DNA of 64,000 nt, from NCBI RefSeq assembly GCF_018131075.1, contig NZ_JAFCLS010000042.1:1-64000 (forward strand). Reading direction: 5' to 3'. Source of the stretch: Bradyrhizobium sp. JYMT SZCCT0428. Its GTDB lineage: Bacteria > Pseudomonadota > Alphaproteobacteria > Rhizobiales > Xanthobacteraceae. Below are positions 1-7,293 of this stretch, in pieces. The first letter of the stretch is position 1. Every line of letters starts with the position of its first letter. A program made the position numbers and the translations under genes. The notes beneath the pieces were generated by a model. It saw only the letters and a program-made list of their open reading frames with translations. It was not told the DNA's origin and did not search any database.

Positions 1-182
1 TCGTGTGCAGCCTTTTTAGTGCAAACCGCACACGGGACCGCGGGTGCAGCGCGCACCCGGTCTTCCCTGCGCCCTCTCATTGGAGGGCAAGGAATTTTGG
101 CAAAGCTCGGGCGCATGGCGCCGCGAGATCGCGGACGCACATCCTCTCGCTGTTTGATAGTTGAATCTGAATTCCCACTCCA
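1..182. other. Left-edge intergenic DNA, no gene seen
   Basis: No frame here looks coding. The stretch carries several short perfect hairpins: GTGTGC/GCACAC (3-8 with 28-33), CGGGTGC/GCACCCG (41-47 with 53-59) and GCCCTC/GAGGGC (71-76 with 83-88). They lie downstream of the leftward flagellar genes, so they could serve as transcript ends or be part of a composite dispersed repeat. I cannot tell which from one copy. Confidence 0.4.
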
Positions 183-326
183 CGTCGTCCCTGCGCACGC
201 TCAGATGCGCAATTGCGCATCGGGGGACCCATACCGCGTTGTGCTCACGATTGAGCAAGATGGATGAGGCGTTCTTCGCAAAACCAAAGCCGGCGGCTAT
301 GGGTCCCTGCGTTCGCAGGGACGACG
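183..326. repeat. Dispersed hairpin element with 13-bp terminal inverted repeats (copy 1)
   Basis: The ends CGTCGTCCCTGCG (183-195) and CGCAGGGACGACG (314-326) are perfect inverted repeats. Inside lie a second pair, GACCCATA/TATGGGTC, and a perfect 18-bp palindrome GATGCGCAATTGCGCATC (204-221). The right end is itself a hairpin (TCCCTGCG-TT-CGCAGGGA, 304-321). An element with the same ends, differing by one base, lies at 63277-63394. No ORF is inside, so it fits a non-autonomous REP/BIME or MITE-like repeat. Confidence 0.75.
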
Positions 327-337
327 AAAGCACAGGG

Positions 338-1036
338 CTAGGTCGTCGTCGACGGGCGCACCACGCGCTTGATCTTGTCGGTCGTATAGCTTTGCCCGCC
401 GATCGAAAGCAGCGGCGGGGAGGCGCTGAGATCGACCGAATCCACGACGCCCTGGACTTCGGTGGAGATCGCCACGTTGTTGCCGGAACTGTCCTTGCCG
501 GTGGCGGTCAGCGTGTAGGTGCCGGCCGGCCACTGCACGCCGTCATTGCCTTTGCCGTCCCAGACGAAACTGCTGCCGCCCTGTTTCAGCGTGTAGTTGC
601 CGCTGTAGGCGGTCTGTCCCGCCGAGTTGGTGATCGTGATGGTTGCCGAGGTGTCTTTGTCGCTCTGGAAATTCCAGGTCGCCGACTTGTCGAACGCCGC
701 CTTGCTGCCGTCGACCGCAACCGTGTTGCCGACATAGACCAGCGCCTGGGTCGCCTGGGCGCTCTTTTCGATTTCGAGCAGCGACTTCAACTGCTCGTTG
801 GACTTGAGCTGCTGCTCGACGCCGGCGAACTGCACCAGCTGCTGGGTGAACTGGTTGGTGTCGAGCGGATCCAGCGGGTTCTGGTTCTGCAGCTGCGTCG
901 TCAGCAGCGTCAGAAAGGTCTGGAAATTATCCGCGATCCCCGTCGTCGCGGTCGAGCTCGTGGAGCTGCTGGAACTCGAACTGCCCGTTGCGGGTGCCGA
1001 GACGATCGTCGTCGGCATGGTTGCATCGACTGCCAT
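338..1036 (-). CDS. flgD: Flagellar hook-cap (hook assembly) protein FlgD
   Basis: FlgD caps the growing flagellar hook outside the cell and guides FlgE subunits into place. The protein is 232 aa, usual for the family. The conserved N-terminal block is at residues 36-90 with QNQNPLDP (50-57), after a Ser/Thr-rich linker (18-33). The C-terminal FlgD-Ig/tudor part contains FVWDGKGNDG (157-166). The ATG has GGAG five bases upstream. It follows fliK by 11 bp on the same strand, so the two are probably co-transcribed; the pairing of hook cap and hook-length ruler supports both calls. Confidence 0.95.
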   Translation of the reverse strand: MAVDATMPTTIVSAPATGSSSSSSSTSSTATTGIADNFQTFLTLLTTQLQNQNPLDPLDTNQFTQQLVQFAGVEQQLKSNEQLKSLLEIEKSAQATQALVYVGNTVAVDGSKAAFDKSATWNFQSDKDTSATITITNSAGQTAYSGNYTLKQGGSSFVWDGKGNDGVQWPAGTYTLTATGKDSSGNNVAISTEVQGVVDSVDLSASPPLLSIGGQSYTTDKIKRVVRPSTTT

Positions 1037-1047
1037 AACGCTCTCCG

Positions 1048-2718
1048 TTAAACCCTGATGTCCACGCCGCCGCTCGCTCCGAGCATGCGACCATAGTTGC
1101 GGCCGGCAACCGCCGCCGGAATGCTGTCTTCTTCGCTGACGACCAGCCGATGGGCGTTGGGATTGGACTGGTTGCCGTCGTTCTGGCCCTGCGAGGATTG
1201 ATCGCGCAGACTGAATTGCAGCCCGCTATTGCCGGTCGAAAGTCCGGCATTGTCGAGCGCGCGCTGCAGCTGGTTGGCGTCCTGGCGCAGCATCGACAGC
1301 GTCTCCGGCCGCTCCACCGTCAGATGCGAGGTGACCTGGCCGTTGCGATCGACATCGATACGGACGTCGATGCGGCCAAGCTCGGCCGGGTCGAGCCGGA
1401 TTTCGAAACGGCTCTTGCCGCTCTTGGCGGAGACTGCGATTTCCATCGCTAGCCCGCTGAGCGGCACCGCCGCTGATGTCGCGACGGCGACGTTGAGCTG
1501 GGGTGCCGGGGCCGGTGTGGTGGAAGATGCCGGCTGCTGCGTCTGGATCGCGCCGGCTGCCTGCAAGCCGGTGTTGGATGCGCCAGCCAGCGTCTGGCTG
1601 ACATCGGCTGTGACCGGATGCGCATGGGCGGCCGCATTGGCCGATGGTGTCGGAGCGCCGTTGCCTGCGATTTCCACCTTGGCGGCGTCGACGACGCCAT
1701 TCTCGGCTTTCGGCTGGCCTGCGACCTCCGCCTGCGGCGCGGTGGCGGGAACGATGGTGCCGGGCGCCGGCGCCGCGGGGGCGGCGGTCGTGCCGGCTGC
1801 CTTGTCGGACTCGGCTGATGTCGCAGCGGCTTCTTTCGTGGCGACCGGCGTTTTGGCTTGCGTTGCGTTCTTCGACACGCCGGCAGCCGTCGCGGCTGCG
1901 GATGCAGCGAACGCGATGCCTGACGTGACCGTGGTGTCGGCGGACGTGGCCTGCGCGGTGACGGCTACGCTGACCTCGGTCTGGGCATCGATCTTCGCGC
2001 CCTCTGTCTTGGCGGCGTTTGCGTTCGCAGCCGGATTTGCGCTGGCATCGGCCGCCGGAGCGGCTGCCCCGCTGAGCGAGGCGGCGGCGGCAATGGCGGC
2101 TGCGGCGATGGCAAGCGGCGCGGTCGCGGTATCGGTCGGAGCTTTTGCGCTCGAGGCTTCACCTGTCGCCGTGGCGACAGGAATCACGGTGGCCACGGCG
2201 CTCGCCGTTACCAGTGCGGCCGCATCCTGTGTCGCTTCGGTCTGATCGGTGGCCGCAGCGCCTTCGCCGGAAGCGGGCTTTCCTTCCGCCTTGGTCTCGT
2301 CCGGTTTCGACGCGTCGGACTTGGAGGAATCCGATTTCGGCTTGGAGCGGTGGGTTGCGTCAGTCTGGGTGTCTGCCTCGGCGTTGTCGCGGGCGTTGCT
2401 GCCGGCATCGCGGCTGTTGGCGTCGCTGCGCGCGGCCTTGTCGGATGCCGCTTTGTCCGAAGCCGCCTTGTCCGATGCGGCGGTGTTGTCGCGCGCCCGG
2501 TCTGCCGGGCTTTGCGAATCATCGGCACGTCGCAGCGCGGTGTCTCGTGGCGTAGTGTCTTGGGGACGGTTGTCGCTGTTGGCAGCGGCCTTGTTGCTGT
2601 CGACCAGCGCGGCAAAGCTGTCGTTTCCGGCCGTCTGATCGGTATCCGGCCGCCCCGACCTCGCCGTCGCGCCTTGAAAAGACACGTTTGCCAATAGTTC
2701 TGACGTGACACTAACCAC
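1048..2718 (-). CDS. fliK: Flagellar hook-length control protein FliK
   Basis: FliK is secreted through the flagellar type III apparatus, measures hook length and triggers the switch from hook to filament export. The 556-aa product has the family layout: a long, low-complexity Ala/Asp/Lys/Thr-rich N-terminal ruler, including three tandem SDKAA units near residues 85-105, and a folded C-terminal Flg_hook domain (about 425-515) with LDPAELGRIDVRIDV and a Gln-rich tail. The proposed start is GTG at 2718 with GAGGG seven bases upstream; no nearby ATG fits. It lies 11 bp upstream of flgD. The ruler is poorly conserved, so identification rests on the C-terminal domain and the neighbour. Confidence 0.9.
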   Translation of the reverse strand: MVSVTSELLANVSFQGATARSGRPDTDQTAGNDSFAALVDSNKAAANSDNRPQDTTPRDTALRRADDSQSPADRARDNTAASDKAASDKAASDKAARSDANSRDAGSNARDNAEADTQTDATHRSKPKSDSSKSDASKPDETKAEGKPASGEGAAATDQTEATQDAAALVTASAVATVIPVATATGEASSAKAPTDTATAPLAIAAAAIAAAASLSGAAAPAADASANPAANANAAKTEGAKIDAQTEVSVAVTAQATSADTTVTSGIAFAASAAATAAGVSKNATQAKTPVATKEAAATSAESDKAAGTTAAPAAPAPGTIVPATAPQAEVAGQPKAENGVVDAAKVEIAGNGAPTPSANAAAHAHPVTADVSQTLAGASNTGLQAAGAIQTQQPASSTTPAPAPQLNVAVATSAAVPLSGLAMEIAVSAKSGKSRFEIRLDPAELGRIDVRIDVDRNGQVTSHLTVERPETLSMLRQDANQLQRALDNAGLSTGNSGLQFSLRDQSSQGQNDGNQSNPNAHRLVVSEEDSIPAAVAGRNYGRMLGASGGVDIRV

Positions 2719-3058
2719 GGGCGACCCTCGCGCTGAAACCTTGGCTACCTCTGAGCAAGGACCGGGCCATGCTGGTTGCTCAAAAAATATCGTTTTATTT
2801 CAATTGCTTAGTTCGACGCCCGGCCGCCAGCGGAGGCCATGGGCCGGCCCCCTTTTCTGCCCGGCGGCAAGAATTGCCGTCCATTGCCGGCCCAAAACCC
2901 GGTCCGGCTGATTGCCTCCCGGGAATACGGCCTATATTAAAGAGCGGGCTTCCGGTCCGGCCTGAGATGGCCAGAACGTGCCTTAAGGCCTTATACGTAA
3001 AAGGCTTTTTTGAACTCTTGCCGCGCGGCGCTGCCTCGCGATTGAAGCCGATTGACCC
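2719..3058. promoter_or_regulatory. Divergent promoter region between fliK and mnmA
   Basis: There is no convincing gene in these 340 bases. They must hold the leftward fliK-flgD and rightward mnmA promoters. Close to mnmA a GCCTT...AAGGC arm pair is followed by six T residues (about 2983-3011). This could be a weak intrinsic terminator or attenuator, but the stem is only five pairs. No clear sigma-28 or sigma-54 box was recognised. Confidence 0.4.
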
Positions 3059-4261
3059 ATGCCGAACAGTCTGGACCTCGAAGGCCGCCCCCAGGACACA
3101 CGGATCGTGGTCGCCATGTCTGGCGGCGTCGATTCCTCGGTGACGGCTGCCTTGCTGAAGTCCGAGGGCTACGACGTGGTCGGCATCACGCTGCAGCTCT
3201 ACGACCATGGCGCGGCCACCCATCGCAAGGGCGCCTGCTGCGCCGGCCGTGACATTCACGATGCCCGCAACGTCGCCGAGCGGATCGGCATTCCGCATTA
3301 TGTGCTCGATTACGAAAGCCGTTTTCGCGAGTCGGTGATCGACAATTTCGCCGACAGCTACGCGCTCGGCGAAACGCCGGTGCCGTGCATCGAATGCAAC
3401 CGCTCGGTCAAGTTTCGCGACCTGCTGGCCACCGCGCGCGAGCTTGGCGCCAGCGCGCTCGCCACCGGACATTATGTCGCCTCGCGACGTCTCGCTGACG
3501 GATCGCGGGCGCTGGTGTGCGCGGCCGACGCCGACCGCGACCAGAGCTATTTCCTGTTCGCGACCACGCGCGAGCAGCTCGACTATCTGCGCTTTCCGCT
3601 CGGCGACATGACCAAGCCGCAGGCGCGCGAACTGGCGCGGCGCTTTGGCCTCGAGGTCGCCGACAAGCAGGACAGCCAGGACATCTGCTTCGTCCCGACC
3701 GGGCGCTACACCGACATCATCGGCCGCCTGAAGCCCGGCGCGATCGAGCCCGGCGACATCGTCGATCTCGACGGCCAAATCATCGGCCAGCATCAGGGCA
3801 TCGTTCATTTCACCGTCGGCCAGCGCAAGGGACTGGGCATCGCGTCAGCCGCGCCGCTCTATGTCGTCAAGCTCGATGCCGCCAGCCGACGCGTCGTGGT
3901 GGGACCGCGCGAGGCGCTGCGGATGGACCGTATCCAGCTGCGTGACGTCAACTGGATCGGCGATGGCGCGCTGGAGCGCGTGATCGGCGCAGGCATCGAG
4001 ATGTTCGTGCGCGTGCGCTCGACGCGCCCGCCGCAGCCGGCCTGGCTGCGTGCGGTCGATGGCGGCTATGAAGTTGAACTCGTCGCCGGCGAAGAGGGCG
4101 TTTCGCCGGGCCAGGCCTGCGTGTTTTACGACGCGCCCTCGGGGCAGGCGCGCGTGCTCGGCGGCGGATTCATCAGAAGTGCGACCGCGCGGAACGCCGC
4201 GGCGAGGGCAGGGGTATCGGCGGCAACATCACCACCGCTTGCCGAGGTGATGCGCGGCTAA
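3059..4261 (+). CDS. mnmA: tRNA-specific 2-thiouridylase MnmA
   Basis: MnmA activates U34 of tRNA Lys, Glu and Gln with ATP and transfers sulfur to give 2-thiouridine, a cytosolic step of mcm5s2U/mnm5s2U synthesis. The 400-aa protein has the PP-loop ATP pyrophosphatase motif SGGVDSS (21-27), the first catalytic Cys in CIECN (Cys114) and the second in SQDICFVP (Cys211). A C-terminal beta-barrel ends in the usual VLGGGFI segment. About 20 extra C-terminal residues follow the conserved core. It is followed by pmtA after 34 bp on the same strand. The call is secure. Confidence 0.97.
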   Translation: MPNSLDLEGRPQDTRIVVAMSGGVDSSVTAALLKSEGYDVVGITLQLYDHGAATHRKGACCAGRDIHDARNVAERIGIPHYVLDYESRFRESVIDNFADSYALGETPVPCIECNRSVKFRDLLATARELGASALATGHYVASRRLADGSRALVCAADADRDQSYFLFATTREQLDYLRFPLGDMTKPQARELARRFGLEVADKQDSQDICFVPTGRYTDIIGRLKPGAIEPGDIVDLDGQIIGQHQGIVHFTVGQRKGLGIASAAPLYVVKLDAASRRVVVGPREALRMDRIQLRDVNWIGDGALERVIGAGIEMFVRVRSTRPPQPAWLRAVDGGYEVELVAGEEGVSPGQACVFYDAPSGQARVLGGGFIRSATARNAAARAGVSAATSPPLAEVMRG

Positions 4262-4295
4262 AAAATGCGGGGCATAAGGGCGGGGGCTTAAGGGA

Positions 4296-4934
4296 ATGAC
4301 TGCGGACATCGACCGCGAGGGGGTCGAAAAGGCTTATGGGCGCTGGGCGCCGGTCTACGATCTCGTGTTCGGCAAGGTGTTCGAGCACGGCCGTCAATCG
4401 ACGATCGCGGAAGCCGACAAGATCGGCGGGCGCATTCTCGACGTCGGCGTCGGGACCGGATTGTCGCTGTCGGATTATTCGCGCAGCACCAAATTGTGCG
4501 GCGTCGATATTTCCGAACCGATGCTGCGCCGGGCGCAACAGCGGGTTCGCGCGCTCGGCCTCTCCAATGTCGAAACGCTCGCGGTGATGGATGCCAAGAA
4601 TCTGGCGTTCAAGGATTCCTTCTTCGATGCGGTGGTGGCGCAATATGTCATCACCGCGGTGCCGGATCCCGAACGCACGCTGGATGATTTCATCCGCGTG
4701 CTGAAACCCGGCGGCGAACTCATCCTGGTCAATCATATCGGCGCCGAAAGCGGCCCGCGGCGCGTCTTTGAACTCGCCTTCGCGCCGCTGGCGCGGCGGC
4801 TCGGCTGGCGGCCGGAATTCCCGTGGGAACGATTGACCAATTGGGCCGCCAAACATGGCGGCGTCAGCCTGACGGAACGGCGGCCGATGCCGCCGATGGG
4901 GCATTTTTCGCTGATCCGCTTCCGCAAGTCCTGA
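4296..4934 (+). CDS. pmtA: Phosphatidylethanolamine N-methyltransferase PmtA, rhizobial type
   Basis: This 212-aa class I SAM methyltransferase has motif I LDVGVGTGLSL (48-58), the acidic motif II residue in CGVDIS (Asp71) and a post-motif VLKPGGELILVNH. The N-terminal AYGRWAPVYDLVFG segment and overall length match the PmtA family of Rhizobium and Bradyrhizobium, which methylates phosphatidylethanolamine stepwise to phosphatidylcholine at the inner membrane. The assignment to PmtA rather than the closely related UbiE/MenG family rests on this overall resemblance. Its stop codon lies within a 15-bp tandem repeat described separately. Confidence 0.82.
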   Translation: MTADIDREGVEKAYGRWAPVYDLVFGKVFEHGRQSTIAEADKIGGRILDVGVGTGLSLSDYSRSTKLCGVDISEPMLRRAQQRVRALGLSNVETLAVMDAKNLAFKDSFFDAVVAQYVITAVPDPERTLDDFIRVLKPGGELILVNHIGAESGPRRVFELAFAPLARRLGWRPEFPWERLTNWAAKHGGVSLTERRPMPPMGHFSLIRFRKS

Positions 4935-4969
4935 AATTGCAAGTCCTGAAATTACAAGTCTTGAAATCA
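4925..4969 (+). repeat. Three tandem 15-bp copies spanning the pmtA stop codon
   Basis: The unit CAAGTCCTGAAATTG occurs at 4925-4939, with one change at 4940-4954 and two or three changes at 4955-4969. Because 15 is a multiple of three, the terminal AAG TCC TGA of pmtA is repeated in frame in copy 2 and degenerates in copy 3. This looks like a recent slippage duplication. Confidence 0.85.
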
Positions 4970-5006
4970 GGCGGGAACCTCCGCGGCTGCGGGCCGTTTT
5001 CCCTGT

Positions 5007-5375
5007 ATGGCAACAAAACGCTCGCTCTTTCTGTCGTGTGTTCTGATGGCGGCCTCCGGCGTGGCGGCGGCGCAGGCCCCGCCGAGTCCGGCCACTCCCC
5101 CGGCTCCGACCGCGCCGCCATCGGCTGCGCGGACCGCCAATTGCGCGCCGATGCAGCCCATGCCGCATTCCGGCGCGGCAGCACCGGAAGGCACCACCAC
5201 CACCGGCCAGCGGGCCGAACCGCTCGGCGAAAGGCTGGCGCGCTCCGATGGTGTGCTTTGCCCGCCCGCCGGCATTGATCCCGAAATGCATGCACCTGCG
5301 CCCGGTGGCGGCAAAACGCCGGTGATTCCGCCGCCCGGAAGTCCCGGCGGCGATCCTTCGATCCGGCCCAAATAG
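5007..5375 (+). CDS. Small secreted proline-rich protein of unknown function
   Basis: The 122-aa product begins with a clear Sec signal peptide (positive MATKR, hydrophobic core LFLSCVLMAASGVAA, cleavage near AAAQA at about 22-24). The rest is Pro/Ala/Gly-rich and probably disordered. There are two Cys residues (in ANCAPM and VLCPP) and no recognised domain. It starts 72 bp after pmtA on the same strand and could be co-transcribed. I do not recognise a family; small periplasmic proteins of this sort are common in Bradyrhizobium relatives, so expression is plausible but function is unknown. Confidence 0.6.
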   Translation: MATKRSLFLSCVLMAASGVAAAQAPPSPATPPAPTAPPSAARTANCAPMQPMPHSGAAAPEGTTTTGQRAEPLGERLARSDGVLCPPAGIDPEMHAPAPGGGKTPVIPPPGSPGGDPSIRPK

Positions 5376-5413
5376 CGCCGTTTGCAGGCCCTTTTCAAAT
5401 GAGGCGGGGTTGC

Positions 5414-5443
5414 TTGACAGGTGCCCGACCGCCTCCTTATATG
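5414..5443 (+). promoter_or_regulatory. Sigma-70-type promoter of the tRNA-Met gene
   Basis: A perfect -35 box TTGACA (5414-5419) is followed 18 bp later by TATATG (5438-5443). Transcription would start near 5450, about 40 bases before the mature tRNA 5' end at 5490. Confidence 0.65.
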
Positions 5444-5489
5444 CCGCGCGTTCGCGACTGCGGCATATTGAGCCGTGACGGTGAACCGT

Positions 5490-5566
5490 GGCGAGGTAGC
5501 TCAGCTGGTTAGAGCACGGGAATCATAATCCTGGGGTCGGGGGTTCGAGTCCCTCTCTCGCTACCA
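5490..5566 (+). tRNA. tRNA-Met (CAT), elongator type
   Basis: The 77-base gene folds as a cloverleaf. The acceptor GGCGAGG pairs with TCTCGCT, using G-U at both ends. Then come the D-arm GCTC...GAGC, the anticodon stem CGGGA/TCCTG with loop ATCATAA (anticodon CAT), and the T-arm GGGGG-TTCGAGT-CCCTC. The CCA end is encoded. The overall sequence resembles the alphaproteobacterial elongator Met tRNA rather than initiator Met or the lysidine-modified Ile tRNA, but CAT alone cannot separate them. Confidence 0.93.
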
Positions 5567-5702
5567 TTCGTACGATTTTGTACGCCAGTCTGCGATGCTC
5601 TCCGGTCGCTGGTAGCGCTTGATAGGTAGCGTTGATGGCGCTTGCCACGAAGGCGGCCCCTATGCCGTTCGACGTTCCGACGGCTTCAACAAACGCGGAA
5701 CC

Positions 5703-6404
5703 TCAGCCTTCGGCCGATTTTGCCGTGGGCATGTAAATCTGAGCGTAGCCTTCCTTGATCGCCGAGGTGATCTGATCAAGGCGCCGATCGATGTGCTTCT
5801 CGAGGACCGGCACGCACTTGGCTTCGTCGCGCGCCTTGACGCCCAGCAGCACGGCGCGATGCTCGGCCTGGGTCTTGGTGCGGTTGATCCGATCCATGTC
5901 GATCCAGCGGACGAAGCGGATGCGTGCATTGACGTTGCGCAGTACGCGCAGCATCTCGCCATTGTTCGACATGCTCAGGAGCCCCTCATGGAAGGTCTCG
6001 TCGAGCCGGACCAGCTCCATCGAGGTCCGTTCGCCTGGGTCGGGTCCGGTGTCCCGCAGGAAGGTGAGCAGCGCGTCGATATCCTGGTCGCGGGCGCGCT
6101 TGATGGCCAGGCGGACCGCGGCGATCTCGATCGACTTGCGCAGTTCATACAGGTCGAAGATCTCCTGGGCGTCGAGCTCGCGGCAGAAGAAACCCTTGCC
6201 GGGCATGAAGCGCAGAAAGCCTTCGGTGTTCAGTCGGTTCAGTGCCTCGCGCAGCGGCGTCCGGCTGACGCCCAGCTTGCTGGCAATGGCGCCCTCGTTG
6301 ACCCGCGCGCCAGGCTTGAACTCGAAGCTCACGGCCATCGCCTTGAGCTGTTCATAGACCCGGTCGACGACGCTATCGGAGGAAATCTCCAGCTGTTTGA
6401 TCAT
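5703..6404 (-). CDS. GntR family (FadR/FCD subfamily) transcription regulator
   Basis: The 233-aa product has an N-terminal winged helix-turn-helix (about 10-75, with KLGVSRTPLREALNRL) and an all-helical FCD ligand-binding domain (about 85-215) of the kind that binds organic acids through a metal or Arg. The chosen start is the ATG at 6404; an upstream start at 6461 would add 19 residues of no family resemblance and cover the likely operator. It sits at the end of the minus-strand catabolic cluster, 110 bp after the racemase gene, and probably controls the cluster. GAATACA-type motifs occur both in front of this gene and in the divergent promoter at about 12.9-13.1 kb. Confidence 0.85.
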   Translation of the reverse strand: MIKQLEISSDSVVDRVYEQLKAMAVSFEFKPGARVNEGAIASKLGVSRTPLREALNRLNTEGFLRFMPGKGFFCRELDAQEIFDLYELRKSIEIAAVRLAIKRARDQDIDALLTFLRDTGPDPGERTSMELVRLDETFHEGLLSMSNNGEMLRVLRNVNARIRFVRWIDMDRINRTKTQAEHRAVLLGVKARDEAKCVPVLEKHIDRRLDQITSAIKEGYAQIYMPTAKSAEG

Positions 6405-6406
6405 TA

Positions 6407-6428
6407 CTGAATGTACTTTCGAATACAC
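6407..6428. promoter_or_regulatory. Candidate GntR operator / autoregulatory site
   Basis: Just upstream of the gntR start lie CTGAATGTAC (6407-6416) and CGAATACAC (6420-6428). Both resemble the CTGAATACAG motif found at 12948-12957 and 13104-13113 in front of the catabolic and transport operons. The shared GAAT(A/G)TAC-like core suggests one regulator; this is inference from similarity only. Confidence 0.4.
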
Positions 6429-6514
6429 TTCATTATGCGAACATGTACGTTGAGCTTGCAATCACGGCGCCGGCGTTTTCAACGGCCCCGTGACGGGCAG
6501 GGCGCCGCCTGAGG

Positions 6515-7264
6515 TCAGGAAAAAGCGCGGGGGCGAAGGCCCGCATGAAACCAGGTGATCATCGAATAGATATCATAGACCGGAATGCCGACGGCGGCCT
6601 GCAGCGCCGCCGCATAGGGCGGCATATTGGTGCATTCCAGCACGATAGCGCCGACATCGGGATTCTTGGCGACGAGCTGTCTGCCGGCCTCCACGACGTC
6701 CTGTTCGGCGAGTGCCACGTCCATGTCCTCTTTCTCGGCCTTGATCAGCACGCGAAAAAACTCCCGGCCGTTCTCCGTGCCGACCAGCGGCGTATCGAGC
6801 GGCACGCCGGCGCCTTCGAGATGGGCCGGCGTCAGCGTCGAGCCCGAGACGGTGACCAGTCCGACACGCTTGCCGGGCGGCAGCGTCGCCTGCACCCACG
6901 GCACCTGCATCAGCGAGGAGGTCGCGACCGGCACGCCGGTAGCAGCCGCGATCTCTTTCTGGAACAAGGATAGGAAACCGCAATTGGTGGTGATCGCCTC
7001 GGCGCCGAGCCGCACCAGATCCTTCGCCGCATCGATGAAATCCGGCAGCAGGCCGGCCGCGCCCTTCAGCACTACTTTTTCCGGGCTTGCACCTGGCACC
7101 ACCCGGTAGAGCACGGGAAACGGCCATGTTGTGCCGTTGCCCATGTCGCCGGGAATCCTCGGAAACCTGGCTTCCAGCATCAGGATGCCGAGCGGCGCGC
7201 CATAGATGGCCTTGCCGCCGCGGGCGATGCGCGGTGTGAGGACAGGGGACGAATGTGCGGTCAT
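6515..7264 (-). CDS. Aspartate/glutamate racemase-superfamily protein
   Basis: The 249-aa enzyme has both catalytic cysteines of the Asp/Glu/hydantoin racemase fold: Cys95 in TTNCGFLS and Cys211 in LECTNMPP. These act as acid-base pair across the substrate alpha-carbon. The ATG at 7264 begins a protein of normal length; an upstream extension would overlap the preceding gene with low-complexity Arg/Pro sequence. It follows the DadA-like gene by 29 bp, so it is the last gene of the operon. In this setting it may interconvert D and L forms of an amino acid before oxidation. A maleate/arylmalonate-type isomerase is an alternative within the same superfamily. Confidence 0.8.
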   Translation of the reverse strand: MTAHSSPVLTPRIARGGKAIYGAPLGILMLEARFPRIPGDMGNGTTWPFPVLYRVVPGASPEKVVLKGAAGLLPDFIDAAKDLVRLGAEAITTNCGFLSLFQKEIAAATGVPVATSSLMQVPWVQATLPPGKRVGLVTVSGSTLTPAHLEGAGVPLDTPLVGTENGREFFRVLIKAEKEDMDVALAEQDVVEAGRQLVAKNPDVGAIVLECTNMPPYAAALQAAVGIPVYDIYSMITWFHAGLRPRAFS

Positions 7265-7293
7265 GGTCTGGTTCTCTTCACGGCGACGAAAAA

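Noticed and set aside
1229..2245. Ala/Val-rich frame antisense to fliK
   Set aside because: It arises from the Ala-rich ruler of FliK read backwards.
2795..3808. Long open frame on the minus strand across the start of mnmA
   Set aside because: It is antisense to a well-identified gene, has no family resemblance and its composition is that of a high-G+C shadow frame.
4173..5291. Long minus-strand frame over pmtA
   Set aside because: It runs opposite pmtA and the small secreted gene, is Arg/Gly-rich and has no recognisable domain.
5569..5584. CGTAC-GATTTT-GTACG hairpin after tRNA-Met as a terminator
   Set aside because: The stem has only five pairs and no T run follows.
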